This document shows, in pieces, positions 1 through 13,400 of a DNA stretch of 64,000 bases (the stretch's first letter is position 1; each line of letters begins with the position of its first letter). The DNA is taken from the NCBI RefSeq assembly GCF_000224145.3, contig NC_020170.2:3550646-3614645 (forward strand), in the 5' to 3' direction. Source of the stretch: Ciona intestinalis. Taxonomy: Eukaryota > Chordata > Ascidiacea > Phlebobranchia > Cionidae. The position numbers and the translations under genes were made by a program. Below the pieces are notes generated by a model. It was not told where the DNA came from. It saw nothing but the letters and a program-made list of their open reading frames with translations, and ran no database searches.

Positions 1-978
1 TTCAGACGTGTAAACGTAGCATATCAGATACAGAGCTCAATTATGGCAAATATATAAGTAATTCGCAAAGCGGGCACGAAATATACAAAGGTCTATAAGA
101 CACCATCTTATAACTTTAAGGTAACCCCGTCACACGAGTTGAGCAATGTCATTTCCAAGTCTACTCTATCATTAGAACCCAATTCTGCTTGAAAAGCAAG
201 CATAAATAGAAACTCTGAAAATAGCCTGTGGCTATGCTGCCTGTCAAACCAGCGACCAACATAAACATTAACTGACATATCATTGCCATTTATTATTTGC
301 CCTGCTGTCAAACTACTGGGTTGATGCAACATATTTTATTTGGATGCAAATAACATAGCGTCGTAATGTACACGTTATTTACAGTTCCACAGAACGATAG
401 AGATGCCATTGGTCCTGACAATGTACAAAACGACAACCCAGTAGCCAGTAAGTGATATAACCTTAGCAGAAAATGTACGAAATATTAGACAAAGGTACAA
501 ATGTCTAAGGTTATTAAAATAGCAATACTACTCCACACTTTAGAATGCTGTATACTGTAGAATCTTTCACATTCTACTTCATCTGATGTATAGAAACCAT
601 GGCCTACTAAATGTATTGAGTAGACTTTAATAAGGCCATGAAGATACATTTAATAGGCTATGGAGAAACTGTAGATAAAATATAAAATATCTCTTTTGTC
701 CAGATCGAATGATGCAAGCGATTTTGAGCACAATCTTGAATAAATACTGTGATGAAAACTAAATGTTCCGTAACCTAGTCGACACATTCGTATGAAGTGG
801 TTTCAAGTGTCGCGTTGTATTTTTCATCTTACATGCTTTCAAGCTAATTGTATATACTGTGCGTTTCCGTATAGTTGTAGAAATAAAATAAAAAGAGCAC
901 ACTATATATATATCTTTTTGTGGAAAAAATACAGTTTTTTGTTGACTTATGTGAAAAAAAACACAGTTTGACAAATAG
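1..978. other. 3' flank of SPATA17, no gene recognised
   Basis: This is AT-rich sequence beyond the SPATA17 stop codon. A 74-codon minus-strand frame (108-332) contains a moderately protein-like stretch (WFDRQHSHRLFSEFLF), but I recognise no family and no convincing exon borders. It could be the 3' UTR of SPATA17 or the last exon of an unseen gene to the left. Confidence 0.4.
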
Positions 979-2310
979 TTATTGCAGTACCACTGCTCCC
1001 TTTGAATAAGTACCACCATATCGATCGAAAATAGGAATTGGCGAAACAACCGTTTGCATTCGCTGATCAGAGATGTGCATGTCTGGATTCTCTTCTGTGA
1101 AGTACTTGTTTCCATACAGCAGATGACCATACTTGGATGTTGTGTGAAGAAGTGGTTCATAAGGTACCTTGTGCTTACTGAACGGCACAAACGGCCGATC
1201 TGTTAGCTGTTTCGCCCATTCATCCCGCTGGAGAGTTTCCCTTGCCGATTCCAACGTATTATATGCAGTCAGTACTCGTAGTGAGGGGTTTAAAGGCCTG
1301 TAACGTTGTGCCTGAACTTGCGAAGGAGGCTTGAAAGGGCCTTGTATTTTGGGCTGTATAGGAGGCAAAGGCTCGCATTGAGAAAGTGAAGATTTAGTGG
1401 ATGGTGTTGTCTTCTTGTGCGACAGAGGTCTTGCTTCACGTAGACGGTATTCCATCTCGTGTGGTTGCTCTCTAAACGGGGAATTGTAAACTCCAAAACT
1501 CTGGTGTGTGCTGAGCATGTAATGTTGTTTCCTAGCTTGGTATTTTAGTTTTCTCTCCATAGCGCTATGTTGCCTACGCCTTTCTTCAACCTCAGACCGC
1601 TCTCTGTACTCAGCCAGTTCCTTTCTCACGACCTGGTTCTTGGCATTAAGCGCTTCAAAGTATCGCTTGCGAGCATAGAAGTTGTAGGTGTACTTGCGCA
1701 CGATGAAACCCCGCCAATGCTTCTGTATTCTCACCGCCATAGCATTGTAGAGATTCATTCGAATAATCATGACCAAGTGCTTGATCCTTATGCGACAGAA
1801 CACACGACCCATATAACCCCTCCAATACCTTTGAATGTGAACCGCACTTGCGTTTAGATGCCTGGAAACAAAAAGAAATATTTTAGTAAAGTACCGATAA
1901 TTACATAATTTTTAAACTCTGTGGTTTAAATAAAACAGTTAAAATAAATCGAAAATGGGATTTAACAATACACGACACCGTTTCCTTTTACTTGTTACGT
2001 ACTTCAATGTAGGTTTTTATAACTCTTGCATGGGTTATGACATATGTATTACTATTAGTAAGTGCAAAAATCAAGAAACTATTATTTTTCACCTCAATAA
2101 CCTTTGTGGTGGTACTGGCTTTGAATAGCAGTAAGTTATTTTTATTTACCTTATATAGTGCCTGACACGCAGGCCTCTGTACCAGCTTTGAATCTTGACA
2201 GCAGCATTGTATTCAAGCACCCTATGCGCTTCTGCTGCTTCATGTTTCACGTACAAGTCCGCCACCACTTTTGGAACCGCATTTAAACTTACGTTTAAAA
2301 ACCGAGACAT
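979..2310 (-). CDS. SPATA17: SPATA17-like IQ-motif protein (2 exons, complete)
   Basis: Two minus-strand exons, 2310-2150 and 1861-979, join in frame across a 288-base GT-AG intron and give a 347-residue protein. Human SPATA17 is of similar length (about 360). Three IQ calmodulin-binding motifs lie near the N-terminus: AVKIQSWYRG around residues 37-46, AVHIQRYWRG around 60-69 and AVRIQKHWRG around 96-105. A basic helical stretch (RKRYFEALNAKNQVVRKELA) and a proline-rich C-terminal half follow. Number and spacing of IQ motifs match SPATA17, a protein linked to sperm and ciliary function that probably binds calmodulin; the exact role here is inferred. The start is the first ATG of exon 1, and the second IQ motif begins right after the splice junction, which supports the join. 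The gene is divergent from PDE8. Confidence 0.9.
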
Positions 2311-5300
2311 TTTTATATCACTCTTTTTTCATTGTAATTTAAGCATATGGTGATACCTATTTCCGATTCTGTAATATGTGTATAGAGAAGTTAAGAAGCA
2401 TGCAAATGTAATATTCTGAATTACAATTGTTAAGCGTATAAACACAATATACATTACTTTAGTAAAAATAACGACACATTTTGTTGTGTAATACCCAGTT
2501 TACAATTCATTTATTTAGCGCCTTACAACTATGCTAAAAAAACACAAACAAAACAAAAGCGTCCGTAAAACCCGTTGCCATTGGATACCACAGAAATACT
2601 ATGTATTATAGAAATAGTTTAGGTTTTTGTTAAAAATGCCAGTCATTAAAACGATTAAATTTTTAAAGCATTTGTTTGAGGTAAAAGTATATAACATTAA
2701 GTTCAATTTAAGTATTATAAAGTTATAAACCGCGCAATGTAGCATAAAGCTGAATGAAACATATTGAATTTAAATATTAAACGTAAACGACGATGTTTAC
2801 GTTAAATAAGTTACACCACAGTCCGTATATAGGCATTGTGGTCTTGGTTAATTTGTAGCTGATTTGTGATTTTTAAATTATAATAAATGTCAAAAAATTA
2901 ATTCTATAGGGTTTTTATGACCCATTCAAGTCCGCCCAAAGTACTTTTTAAAAGTTATGACGAAGTGTATCGAATGCAATTCTCCATACTTTTAAATCAA
3001 CGTTATCTTTGTTTTTTCTTAATTCGATGTATCAAAAATTACAGAAATAAAATCCATTTAAACTTTTTAGATATACATATCTCATATTCTTGCTGTAATA
3101 CTCAATTTTCCCAATATATTCTACGTCTATTATTTGCTCCCCACTCGTCTCGTCTACTGAGGAACAATTTTTGGTAATTTTTTGGGCTAATCTGCTGTCG
3201 CTTGAGCAAACTTTGACAACCGGATTATAGTTTGCAGCAACTTTCAATATCAAAAGTAACATGGGCACGTGAAATTTGCAGGTTTATATATCATGTTTAC
3301 AGCTTGAAGTTGGATTTGCATTCACAAATACCTTTTATATGCTTGTTTATTCACTTGTAATGTTAGTTTTAGGCACAGTATTCACGATTTCATTCTTTTG
3401 CAATAGAATACTGAAAAGGCTGTATTAGATTTGGTAAATTTTCTTAAATTTTTGAAAAAGTATGTACATTTGAACGTATTTCGTCGTTTTTGCACGATAC
3501 TTATTGTTATAATATTTTAAATTTCAATTCATAACATTATGAGATGTAACTTTTGTAATTTTATACTTAAGTAACAAATTTTGCAGTGTTAACATTCTCT
3601 GCAACACTGAATGCTGTGCAGTAACTACACAGGCAGTTACATTACCCTCAAATAGATCTCGTTGCCAAAATACACAACTTTTTAATGTGTTTTTAATCAA
3701 GGTTACCGGTTACCACTCTGTAGGAATTAAAACTAGTTGTGGACAATTATCTGTACTTTGAAAAAAAATCATTGACCTAATTTTCAGAAAAAATCAGGCA
3801 GTATTAAAGGTTTATTATGTGGAAATGCGAATAAGTTTGGGAAATAATATAAAAAAGTTGAGTTTTAAATATCACATAAACCTGATACTGTAGATAGCTT
3901 GTATAGTCCTATATGTTTGGTTGGGTTTTATAATATACTGGAAAAATACTGGAAATGTTTTTACTGTTTTAATATTTGATGTCACTCACAAGCTATATTT
4001 GTTGTCATTTTTTTTCATTCTTGCTTATTTGCTGTTGTCAATTTAGAGATATAGATAGTTTAATAATAATTGAAAAACTTTTCTAATATATTAGGTTACT
4101 TACTAATATTTTTATAGTGTAACCAATTTCTTTATAAATACAACGTTAAGCTATAGTTGTAGTTTTGTGAAATAGTTCGTATAATTAACCTATACAAGTT
4201 ACCATTTTGATTGTTTTGATCCAAAGTGGAGATTTTAAATCTTTTTGTAGCACATCTAAATTGTTAAGTGTATATCATATAGTAGCGAATTCAGTGACCC
4301 AATTGTCCAAACAAAATTTCATACTTGAAAGTCCATGTTTATTTTTTTTCATGTTGGTCTATGTCATTTTTTGGCAGTAGGCAAGCCAATTACCCTTTAA
4401 ATGACTTACTTTTTTAATTCAATTTTAATAATTAATTTTATATGGAATTATAACAAATGCAATACATATTATTCTATGTCAAAACAAAACATTAGGCCTA
4501 TGTCAAAAAAGGCGTCTTTTGTTTAACAAGACAACGATTTCTTTCACAATATTCTTTTGTTGCCGTTCCAAGAGTAATTTTTTGAACTTTAAAAGTCCCC
4601 GGTGTAATAAGGTTGGAAACCACTGGTCTAGAATCTAGATGATATGTATATATATATGTTGAATTTTATTAAGCCAATTTTTCCAAGTTATATTCAAGAA
4701 ACAGTTCTGTGTCAAAACTACATTTCAATACCCTCTTTTCAGTATATTTGTTTTGTGTAATCAATTCTAATATTTAAGGCGTTTGTAATTTAGAATAGGT
4801 ATATATATTTTTTGTTTATTTAATTAAAGTTCCCCCAAAATCGTGTTTTATTGCAATGAACTGATTGAAGTAATCTAACCAACTCTGAATTATGTATGAA
4901 TAATTATTGGTAATAGTTTAGATAAAGTGTCATACCTTGATGAATTGTAGATAATTATGTTTAAAGTGTTTTACAAGATGTGCTTCATATACAATCTAGC
5001 CTACTTAATGTGTTACAAGTGGAATCTATTGTTTAATAATCCTATACTCTTAGTTAATTAAATTAAATTGAATAAAGGTCTTTGTCTTAAACGTCAGGTC
5101 CAGTCATACCTTTATAGATGGCTTAACACTCACTCTTGTTTAGTTTTTTTTATTGTCAGTCTAAATTTTTTATCTACACATAGAAATTTTTTTTTTTCAT
5201 AAAAAAATTTCGGTTTAGTCAATAGTATAGCTCAGGACGAATGTCATGTTAATGTACCTACTCAATTCAGAAATCAAAATAAGAGTATATTATATTATGT

Positions 5301-6058
5301 GCACCATAAATATAACATTACTTATAAAGTTTTAGAAGTCTAAGTAATTTCTTTCCTACAGACTGACGATGCTATTTAGGAGTTATTATATATTTCTCTA
5401 ATACAACTATTGGTTACACTTGATTTTTGTTTGTTATGCTTTCGTAACAGCAGATCCTTACTGTATTTCATTTAATAAGAATCGTTCAACTTTATGAGCA
5501 CCAGATCAGGGTTAGATTCGCAGAGTTCATTAGAAGTATTTTCTTCCTTTGTTCATTGTATTAGTCATACACTCAGAAAGAAAATAATGAGTTAGTTATA
5601 CCCAGCTGGTTTGCAATACAAAATAATATGAATCAATAAATACTAAAGAAAAATTAATCTTTGACCTAATTCTGTCCGATTTTACATTTCAGGAATTTTT
5701 TGGTTTATTATTGATTGAGTGAAATGTCTGTTTTTTTCCACTGAGGTCATATTTGTACGGTTTTGTGTTTTTGTTGGCAAAAAAACTTAACAAAGTTATT
5801 TAAAGTGAAACATATTTGCAAAATTTATCGTTTATGTTAAAGTTGCTAATATATAGGATATTTAGGCCATATATAAAATCAGTTACTTTACTCAAGGCTT
5901 TATTAAAATACAATGCACTTTATTGTACAGTGCAACCAATTTCAGGCTTAGTTGACTTAACAAATGCTCCCTTTGTTTTATCCAGACTTGTGTAGTGGTA
6001 TCTAAACACTGGTTGCATAATAAACGATCACCGCTTAGTTAATTCACTCGGTTTGCAG
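2311..6058. other. Intergenic region between divergent SPATA17 and PDE8
   Basis: About 3.7 kb of very AT-rich sequence without convincing coding potential; the ORFs around 2917-3268 have no recognisable composition or splice context. It should hold the promoters of SPATA17 (right edge of its exon 1 at 2310) and of PDE8. I could not identify a specific TATA box or factor site with confidence. Confidence 0.5.
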
Positions 6059-7416
6059 CCAGCAGCAATATGTTCTATACAGTCTCCTGTCTCGGAATGT
6101 CATTCCTGTGAGTTTCCCACGTGTTTATTACACGGTAAGTACATTAACACTATGTAGCCTATGTGTTCTTATGGTAGTTGATATACAATGGAATTTATGC
6201 GGTCAGAATGAAGTCTTTCCTTTATCGGTTTGAGTTTTGTTTAAACAACTTTTTCTTAGCTCCAAGTTCCCATGTTTCCGACTTCAAAATATTGTTTATG
6301 TATATTTTTTAATGTTTAAATGCAGAATGAATGATTGACGATACATTATGGTTTTTGTTATGTCATAATCCACATAATAGGTTATGCAACTTAATTTGAA
6401 CTGATCACGTTTTCTGCTTCATCACAGTGAATTTCTCACAAGTGTGTTTTTAACAGGTTTAAACTTTTTGGTGTTTGTTTTTGTGTGCTAGCGCAATTGA
6501 CTGGAGGCTTACTGTATAAGGCACAACACATTTGCCGGTAGCTTTCTTATTTTCCATCAACAATCTCTTGAGATTTTCAACAGATAGCGCCGCTTTGACC
6601 AAACACTGTGAAAAATATGCCATCTGAGTATGCTGCTGCCTATTTAATCTCTATTATCAATATAGTTGTCAAACGCGTCAAAATGCATTTTATGTAGTCG
6701 GAAAAATCTAAAAAACTTTTAAGCTATCAGTATGAGGTATACAATATAATATCAAAAAAGGAGCAGACACTTTGCGGACAGTCAGCGTAGGTAAAACAAC
6801 ACATTATTTCTTGAAGCAGAAACAATTGTAAACAAATGAACTCGGCCGGTTCTCTGTTTGTTTTAATTGTTTACACAAGAATAACAGGTGGGCCAGCTCC
6901 CCACCACTAGTAGATTAGGTTTAACTGTTTATGGTTAGCTTGATATAATACTGGTTATGGTATATTATTATTATTATAGTTGCTTCCTTTTTTGCACTGG
7001 TTGGTTGGTTTTTTTTTTATTGCAGTATGTAAAATTCTAGCCTATCTATACATTTGTTGTAGTGTGTGGAATATTTGATTTATATTTATATATATATATA
7101 TTTATTTCACATTTCACCAGTTGATAAACACACACTATTTTTTTGGCAAAAAAAATACTTTGTTTTGAGTTTTCACGAAAAACACTTTGTTTGGGATTTT
7201 TGGAAACATGTTTTCAAGAGTGTTTTAATGGTGTTCTCTAGTTTAGTGTTCTGCATCTCTTAAATTCTACTTTCTGAGTTTAAAGTTAATAATTCATACT
7301 TCTCCATGTTTTAGCACAAGGCCCTGAAAGTGATTCTTCTGGTACAGAGGAAGTGACTGCTTCTCCGCATGTGATTTCCCTGGCTGCAAATCGCTTCAAG
7401 CTGCACCTAGGGACAG
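6059..7416 (+). other. Candidate upstream exons of PDE8 (tentative)
   Basis: Two segments look like 5' exons. One runs 6059-6134, has an AG at its left edge and ends in a strong GTAAGT donor; it is open in one frame with no ATG. The other starts after TTTTAG at 7315. Spliced together, they give an acidic, serine-rich reading (QGPESDSSGTEEV). That frame hits a stop before the certain exon at 7982, unless a 46-base GT..AG segment (7371-7416) is also removed; then the frame runs on into the exon ending at 7503. Vertebrate PDE8 has a variable, low-complexity N-terminus here, so homology cannot decide. They may instead be 5' UTR. Confidence 0.3.
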
Positions 7417-7467
7417 ATCAATTGTTATACAGCCAGCACCTTTTGTGCCATTGGATGGTGCACAAGA

Positions 7468-10400
7468 ATGGATGAAATACAGACCTTTCAATTTGACAAA
7501 GATGTAAGATACTGTTCTGCTGAAAATTAAAATTTACAATTAAACATGAAAAATGTGTAGGCCAGGCATATTTATTAAAAAAGGAGAAATTTGGTCTTTA
7601 ACGTGTAAGCTACTGCCTAAAAATGACAATTTTGAACATAAATATGTAAAAAAAATATTTATTTTGGGAAAAAGCTGGTCTTTCTTAGAGCAGTTTAAAA
7701 TCTTTGCTTATAGAAATGAAGAAATTTCAAAATTGTAGCCGAGGTTTTTGTCGTTCACGATTTTTGTGCATGGACTAGTGATATTACACTGAAGACATTG
7801 CCTAAAAATGTTTCTTGTTTATTATACAGCATTACAGAAATAATTCAATCTTTGTTATATGTTCAAAAATACTGTATGTGGCAATGTTTTACTATTACGG
7901 TACATGTATACAATATGGGAGTTTAATTTTATATTTTTTAAAACATGCATTAATGCCTATATATGTATTTTTTTAACGCAGCCAACTGTAAGGGAATTAC
8001 ATATTGGATCTATGAAGGTACCTAAACCTCAATTTAAAGTAAGTGGCATTTTATTTTAAGCGAAAAAATTGTGTGTAAAGTAAAGTGATTTATTTTTAGG
8101 CAGAAATTGTATTATTTAACAATCCAATTTATAAATAAGACATAGTATAATCCTTTAAGGCATGATCTCCTGTTAGGAAGTATATTAGGAAGTAGAGAAT
8201 GTCCCTTATTGATACATTTGCATACATATTCAAGCTTCAATTTAAAAAAAATGTTTTTTGTTTATTTGGTTTATTTCCAAGTTCTAAAAGTGATATTTAA
8301 GAGTTAAAAGCTATTTCCCGTCCAAGTTTGCTCATATATACTTGATGATGCAACAATCTCTGTTAGGCACAGCCGGGCTGGTTTAGTTTACAGCTAGCAA
8401 TAGCTGGAGCATAAATTTTTAATGCAGATCTAATTCCTGCCAGGCACTCTTGGTGTTTATGAAGGAAGATGCACAGTTGCAAGCACTTGAAAAAACGCTC
8501 GGAAAACTTGGCTTCGAGCACGACGTAAAATCGTGCGAAGCAGCATTGGACGCCTTCCACAAAAAGCAGCCACACTTGGTTATTATCGACTGCCGACATA
8601 ATTATGCGTTTGATGCAGAGACGGTGTGCAGGTAATGCCAAATGCAGTAGAAATGTTTTATTCATAAAAATGTCCTGTGTTTTGTTTTGTATTTAAATAC
8701 AAGTTCAGTAGTTCTAACCTATTTTTTCTTTTAATTTGTTACAGTAAGCTTATTATAAAGTATATAATTGTATGCAAATCCCATTTAAAGTTTTCTTATT
8801 CTTTATGTAGTATACAGAGCGTCTGAAAAGTCACTGTGTACACACATATTTATAAACAGACACGTTACAGTGTAGAACCCAGGATTTAAATAGAATGACA
8901 ATTATAAATAATGTTGTAAGTGACCCCTGTTAGCATCAATACAGGCTTGAACCTTTTGTTTTGTTTTAAAACATCTCATTCAGAAATATAAAAAATATTA
9001 TTAGAAAAATACAAAGTGACTTTCTGAACATTTTATATATTCTCATTCGCCCCAGTGTGAGGCAGTTTCCTTTTGCACCTAAAACGACGTCTAGCTCACG
9101 TTCTAAATATCTTCTGTTGTTTTAGCTCCATCCGAAACACAAGCAATGGTTCATTTACAACGATCGTGGCTTTAGTGCACAGAAGGTACAGGGCGGTTCA
9201 TACACCCTCAGTGAAGCTTCCTTGCTTTTTAAATTGTGATTTTTATAAGAGGTATACATGCGCATGCACAAAGGGAATGCTTTATGTAAGAGTACCTGTT
9301 TTTTCACCGTCAAATCTGTGTCAGCCATTCGTGATTAACATGCTATTTACAAAAGCAATGCTGATCCTTCAAAAAATTTCATTTTTTTTGCTTGACGTTT
9401 GTGTTTTGACAGCCCAAGAATCTAACATGGGTCTCACCCTACCTCAGCCGTTTGCAGCCGACAGTACAGCCTGTAGCATCTCAGTGAGTTATGTAGAAGT
9501 TGTCATTACAGGTAGTCTTATATTTCATTTTTAAGAAGAGATAGTTTTTGATTAAAATTACAGGTTTAGATTAAGGGTTATCTTAAACATTTTTTTAAAA
9601 TAAAATGTTTAATTTTGAGAAGCGATAGTTATAATTTAAGTTAAATTAGAACTTTAGATTAAAGGTTATTTATTTTTAGCTACTTATTTTGTAGAAAAGT
9701 GTAAAAACTGGTAAAAATCAGCTTATACTATGCTATGTACTAGAACTAAATGCAAGACAAATTTAGCCTGTAGCCAATTTTTAAACAGTACATTATAGAG
9801 CAGGACCTTTAGTACAGTGATATTTACATTGAAAATATAAGGTGTGTGGCATAGTTTTTAACTGTAGGATTTTGCATAGGTGTGTTACTTTTATAGCTTT
9901 AGTTAATTTGCAGTGATGCACAGCAATTTTTGTTTATTTTCTAATTTCCGCTGTGTAATGTTGCTTTTTGTTTTTGGTAAACTAAAATTTTGAATTCCTT
10001 TTGTGTCATGTAATTGTATACCTTTTTAGTGCCAGTACATAACTATTGCATGTATGCTTACACGAAAAGTTTCATTTTTTTATCGTTTTTGGATGAAAAA
10101 TCATGGTGAGCACGTCATGTATCATGTCTTCATGTGATTTAGACACATCTCTCATTTCATGGCACTGATCACGAAAAATCACTTAGCATGGTCACATGTA
10201 GCAATCACGTATGACTTAAAAGGGCCCCGTATTTTGCTTTAGTTATTTTTTATTTTAAACAGTTTTTCTTGGCATTATAGCTCAGTGGTTAGCCGCTTGC
10301 ATTGTAACCAAAGGACAACGGGTTCAATGCTTGATACCGATACCTTTGAGGATGAATGTGTCCTTGGGCAATACACTTAACAGACATTGTTCCAACGTAG

Positions 10401-13400
10401 GGGTCACAATTTTGTTGTAGCATCCTGAGTGTTGGGGTAATGGGCCGACCCCTGGCATACCACGCTGTAGGTTCTCACCCACGTAGATTAGGATAGAATT
10501 TTTAACAGATCTTTCGGAAACCGTTTATGATAAATAGCATGTAGGCATGTTACTACAATGGAAATTTTTCAAAATTTTATGGACTTCCTACTATGACACA
10601 ATTCGGTATTATCTAAAAATTAAGTATTTTGAAAACAATTTGCATTTAAAGTCCCAAAACAAATTTCTAATTTCCACAAAAATCTTGTATAAACTAAAAC
10701 TATTAAAAAAGCCAAATAAAACCTAAACAAACATAGGTATGGTAGTTTTATATTAAAACTGCTTACAGTGAGGCTTTCCAGAGTACCTAAAATTTATGCC
10801 AGAGTTGACCCATTACCCCAAAACCATTCACATTTAGAAAAGATCTTATTAAAACACAGTTACAAATGTTTTGTGTGTCCATTTTTGTTTCTTAACTTCG
10901 GATTTTTTTACAGAAACCAAATAAACCAAGCTTCCAATACCACAGATCTTTTAAATGTTGGCTTCAATAGAGTAAGTAGATATTTTAATATTATGTTTAC
11001 ATTGCGTATCTAAACATATACTAATGGCTATAGACACTCAATGTATAAAAAAATTAGCATTGATCAAATCTTAAAAATAGTGTATTGTGGCGTTGGTTGT
11101 AATTAAATATGGGATATAGCTGTTCAACATTGTATATTATGCTGTTTTAGCTGTGTTCTAATTTTGTACTTGCCTTTTTCTATTTTTTCTTCGTTTGATG
11201 TAAAGTTAACCCTTCTGCAGGGGTAATCGTTTTACAGTTTTTAATTTATGAACAATTTCAGCCAATATTTTACACATTTATAAAAAAAAACTGTACTTTT
11301 CCAAAAAATGTAAACAGTTTATGCCTTTACAAAACATATTTGATAGCTTGTTCCGCAGCCGATTTTTTACTCCAGTGGTTAAATTTTACCTGTTTTTTTT
11401 CATATTGATTTTTCGTAGGTATGCCCCCTTAACACATACAATCAGCTACAATAATTTTGAATTCTTTCAGTTCATAAATGAAACCACTAAACTCGATGAA
11501 TTAGAAGATGAACTTCTACAACTTGAGTCCGGACTTCTTACCCAACAAGTTAAAATCAAGTAAGTTGCATTAAGTTTAATACAACACTGGAATCATGACT
11601 CAAGGGTAATGGGTTCAACACTCACCCAGGAGCTTGCTTGTAGATGTTCTGTTTTACATAACAGTCATAAGTATGATTATTAGGGGTGCCTGGGTTAAAA
11701 TATTACCCAAATTGTTAAAACAAGGTTGTCATGTCTTAGGACCCTAGTTTTACGTCTAAAATATCTTTACTTCATGTTTGATCACTATGAGTGCAAATGC
11801 ATTTGTGCAACGTCACGCCAGATTTTGTCCAGAAAGTAAAAAGCATTAAGCTTAAAATAAGAGCTACTGCTCAGTGTTATGTAAAGAATTTTTCAAATTC
11901 AAAATTTGTCATATATGTATTTCAAAGACAGTTTGTAATATATTAGTTGCATCATGCAACTTGCATGTACCATATGCATGCATTTAGTATTGGCACTAAT
12001 AAAAATCAAGTAAATCAACCTTTACCTAAAACCTCCTCAGATCGTGCCAAGCCATTCTGACTGCCTTAGAAAGATGCAGAGACTTAATATGGATTATAGA
12101 CGACAAGAGTAACATACAGGTAACACATCATAGCTACCCAATCTTGTATCTTATTTTCGTGGTCAAATTTTCTCAGATGGCAAAAAGTTAAAATAAAACA
12201 GAATTTTTAATGTTACCTGTTATTGCGTCATAAAAAATATTTGCTGATTACATTAGAGTAGACGCATTTGGATTATTTTTTCTAATTTCTATGCAAACAT
12301 TCTAATTCCAAATTTGCATGCTAAAATATAATACCAATTATAACACATTGTTTTTAGTATGTGAACAAGACATTGGAGCGAGTTCTTGGTTTCCAATCTA
12401 AACATGTTGTTGGGACAAACTTTTCACAATATATTCAAAATGATAAAAGCAATGATGACGTATGGGAAAAAATACAGGCAGAAATACAAGCAGAGAAGGT
12501 AATGCCTAACTGGTAATACTGTGTTTGGGGCTTAAAGCTGCTTAATGTAGTAGCATAGAAACGCACCTATGGACTGGATAAATGTGTTATTTTTGTAACA
12601 TTTTGTTATAGTGACAAAAAATGGGGGGGAAACCTTTGTAAATTTATGTGGCCTCTGTATTGCAGATTACGCAGATTTTTCTTAAAAACTGCAGCTCTAA
12701 ACCATTTATTCAAATTAAATTTTAAAACATGATATTTCCCTACAGTTACTTATATGTTATGTTAAAATAAAAGTATTTCGATTTTAACCGTATACAGTTT
12801 TTTGGATGAATTTAAAAACTACAAATTTTATTTATATATATATATATTTATTTTTTTCGTGTTTCTACCAGGAATGGGAAGGATCATTTTATTGCAGAAG
12901 AAAAATTGGTGACGATGTCCATTTGCAAGCTATGTTCTTACCATTATGTGAACAAGACAGGTCAGTAGTTATGGGCTAACCTAACCTTAAGGGTTCATGG
13001 GGTGACATTTCACCCAAATTTTAAAACAGGGGTTATAATAATCAATAAGGTTTCTATGTTTGCAACTATGAGTGTTGCTGTATTTTAACAATATCACCCC
13101 AGATTTTACCCTGCTGTTAAGTGTCTATACAAACAAGCAGTGCCAAAGTATATTGCATTTACCATTAATCAATGGGATTCCCTATGTTTGATGACTATCA
13201 ATGTAACTGTATTTTTACACTGTTATCCTATATTTTGTTAAAGTATAAAAAGTAAAAAATTTGTCCATTAAAAATCCAGTAGGACTATGGCCATTTCTGT
13301 CCAAATTCCCAGGTCCCATGGCGTACCTTGCCAAACAGTAGAGAGAAAAAAGTATATTACGGTGGTGTAAGATGAGACACCTTTAGCACATAACACTAAA

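Larger units (their letters stand above)
7982..11559 (+). other. PDE8: PDE8 receiver-like (REC) domain exons
   Basis: Five exons encode the N-terminal domain typical of PDE8. Key stretches are [53 protein letters not shown] and DELLQLESG. The order and spacing follow vertebrate PDE8, whose REC-like domain resembles bacterial response regulators; phosphotransfer through it has not been established as far as I know. The exon at 11471 uses the acceptor TTCTTTCAG; the open frame extends upstream to 11421, but homology favours 11471. Confidence 0.85.

Noticed and set aside
108..332. 74-codon minus-strand frame as an exon of another gene
   Set aside because: No recognisable family and no clear acceptor and donor; kept only as a remark on the flank.
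759..1190. 143-codon minus-strand ORF
   Set aside because: It overlaps the SPATA17 C-terminal coding sequence in another frame and has no domain.
9073..9534. 153-codon plus-strand ORF
   Set aside because: Only 9126-9185 is a true PDE8 exon, bounded by an acceptor and a GT donor; the remainder is intron read-through.
10266..10340. tRNA gene
   Set aside because: A and B boxes are present, but there is no paired acceptor stem and the segment continues into a body shared with other dispersed copies; it is a SINE.
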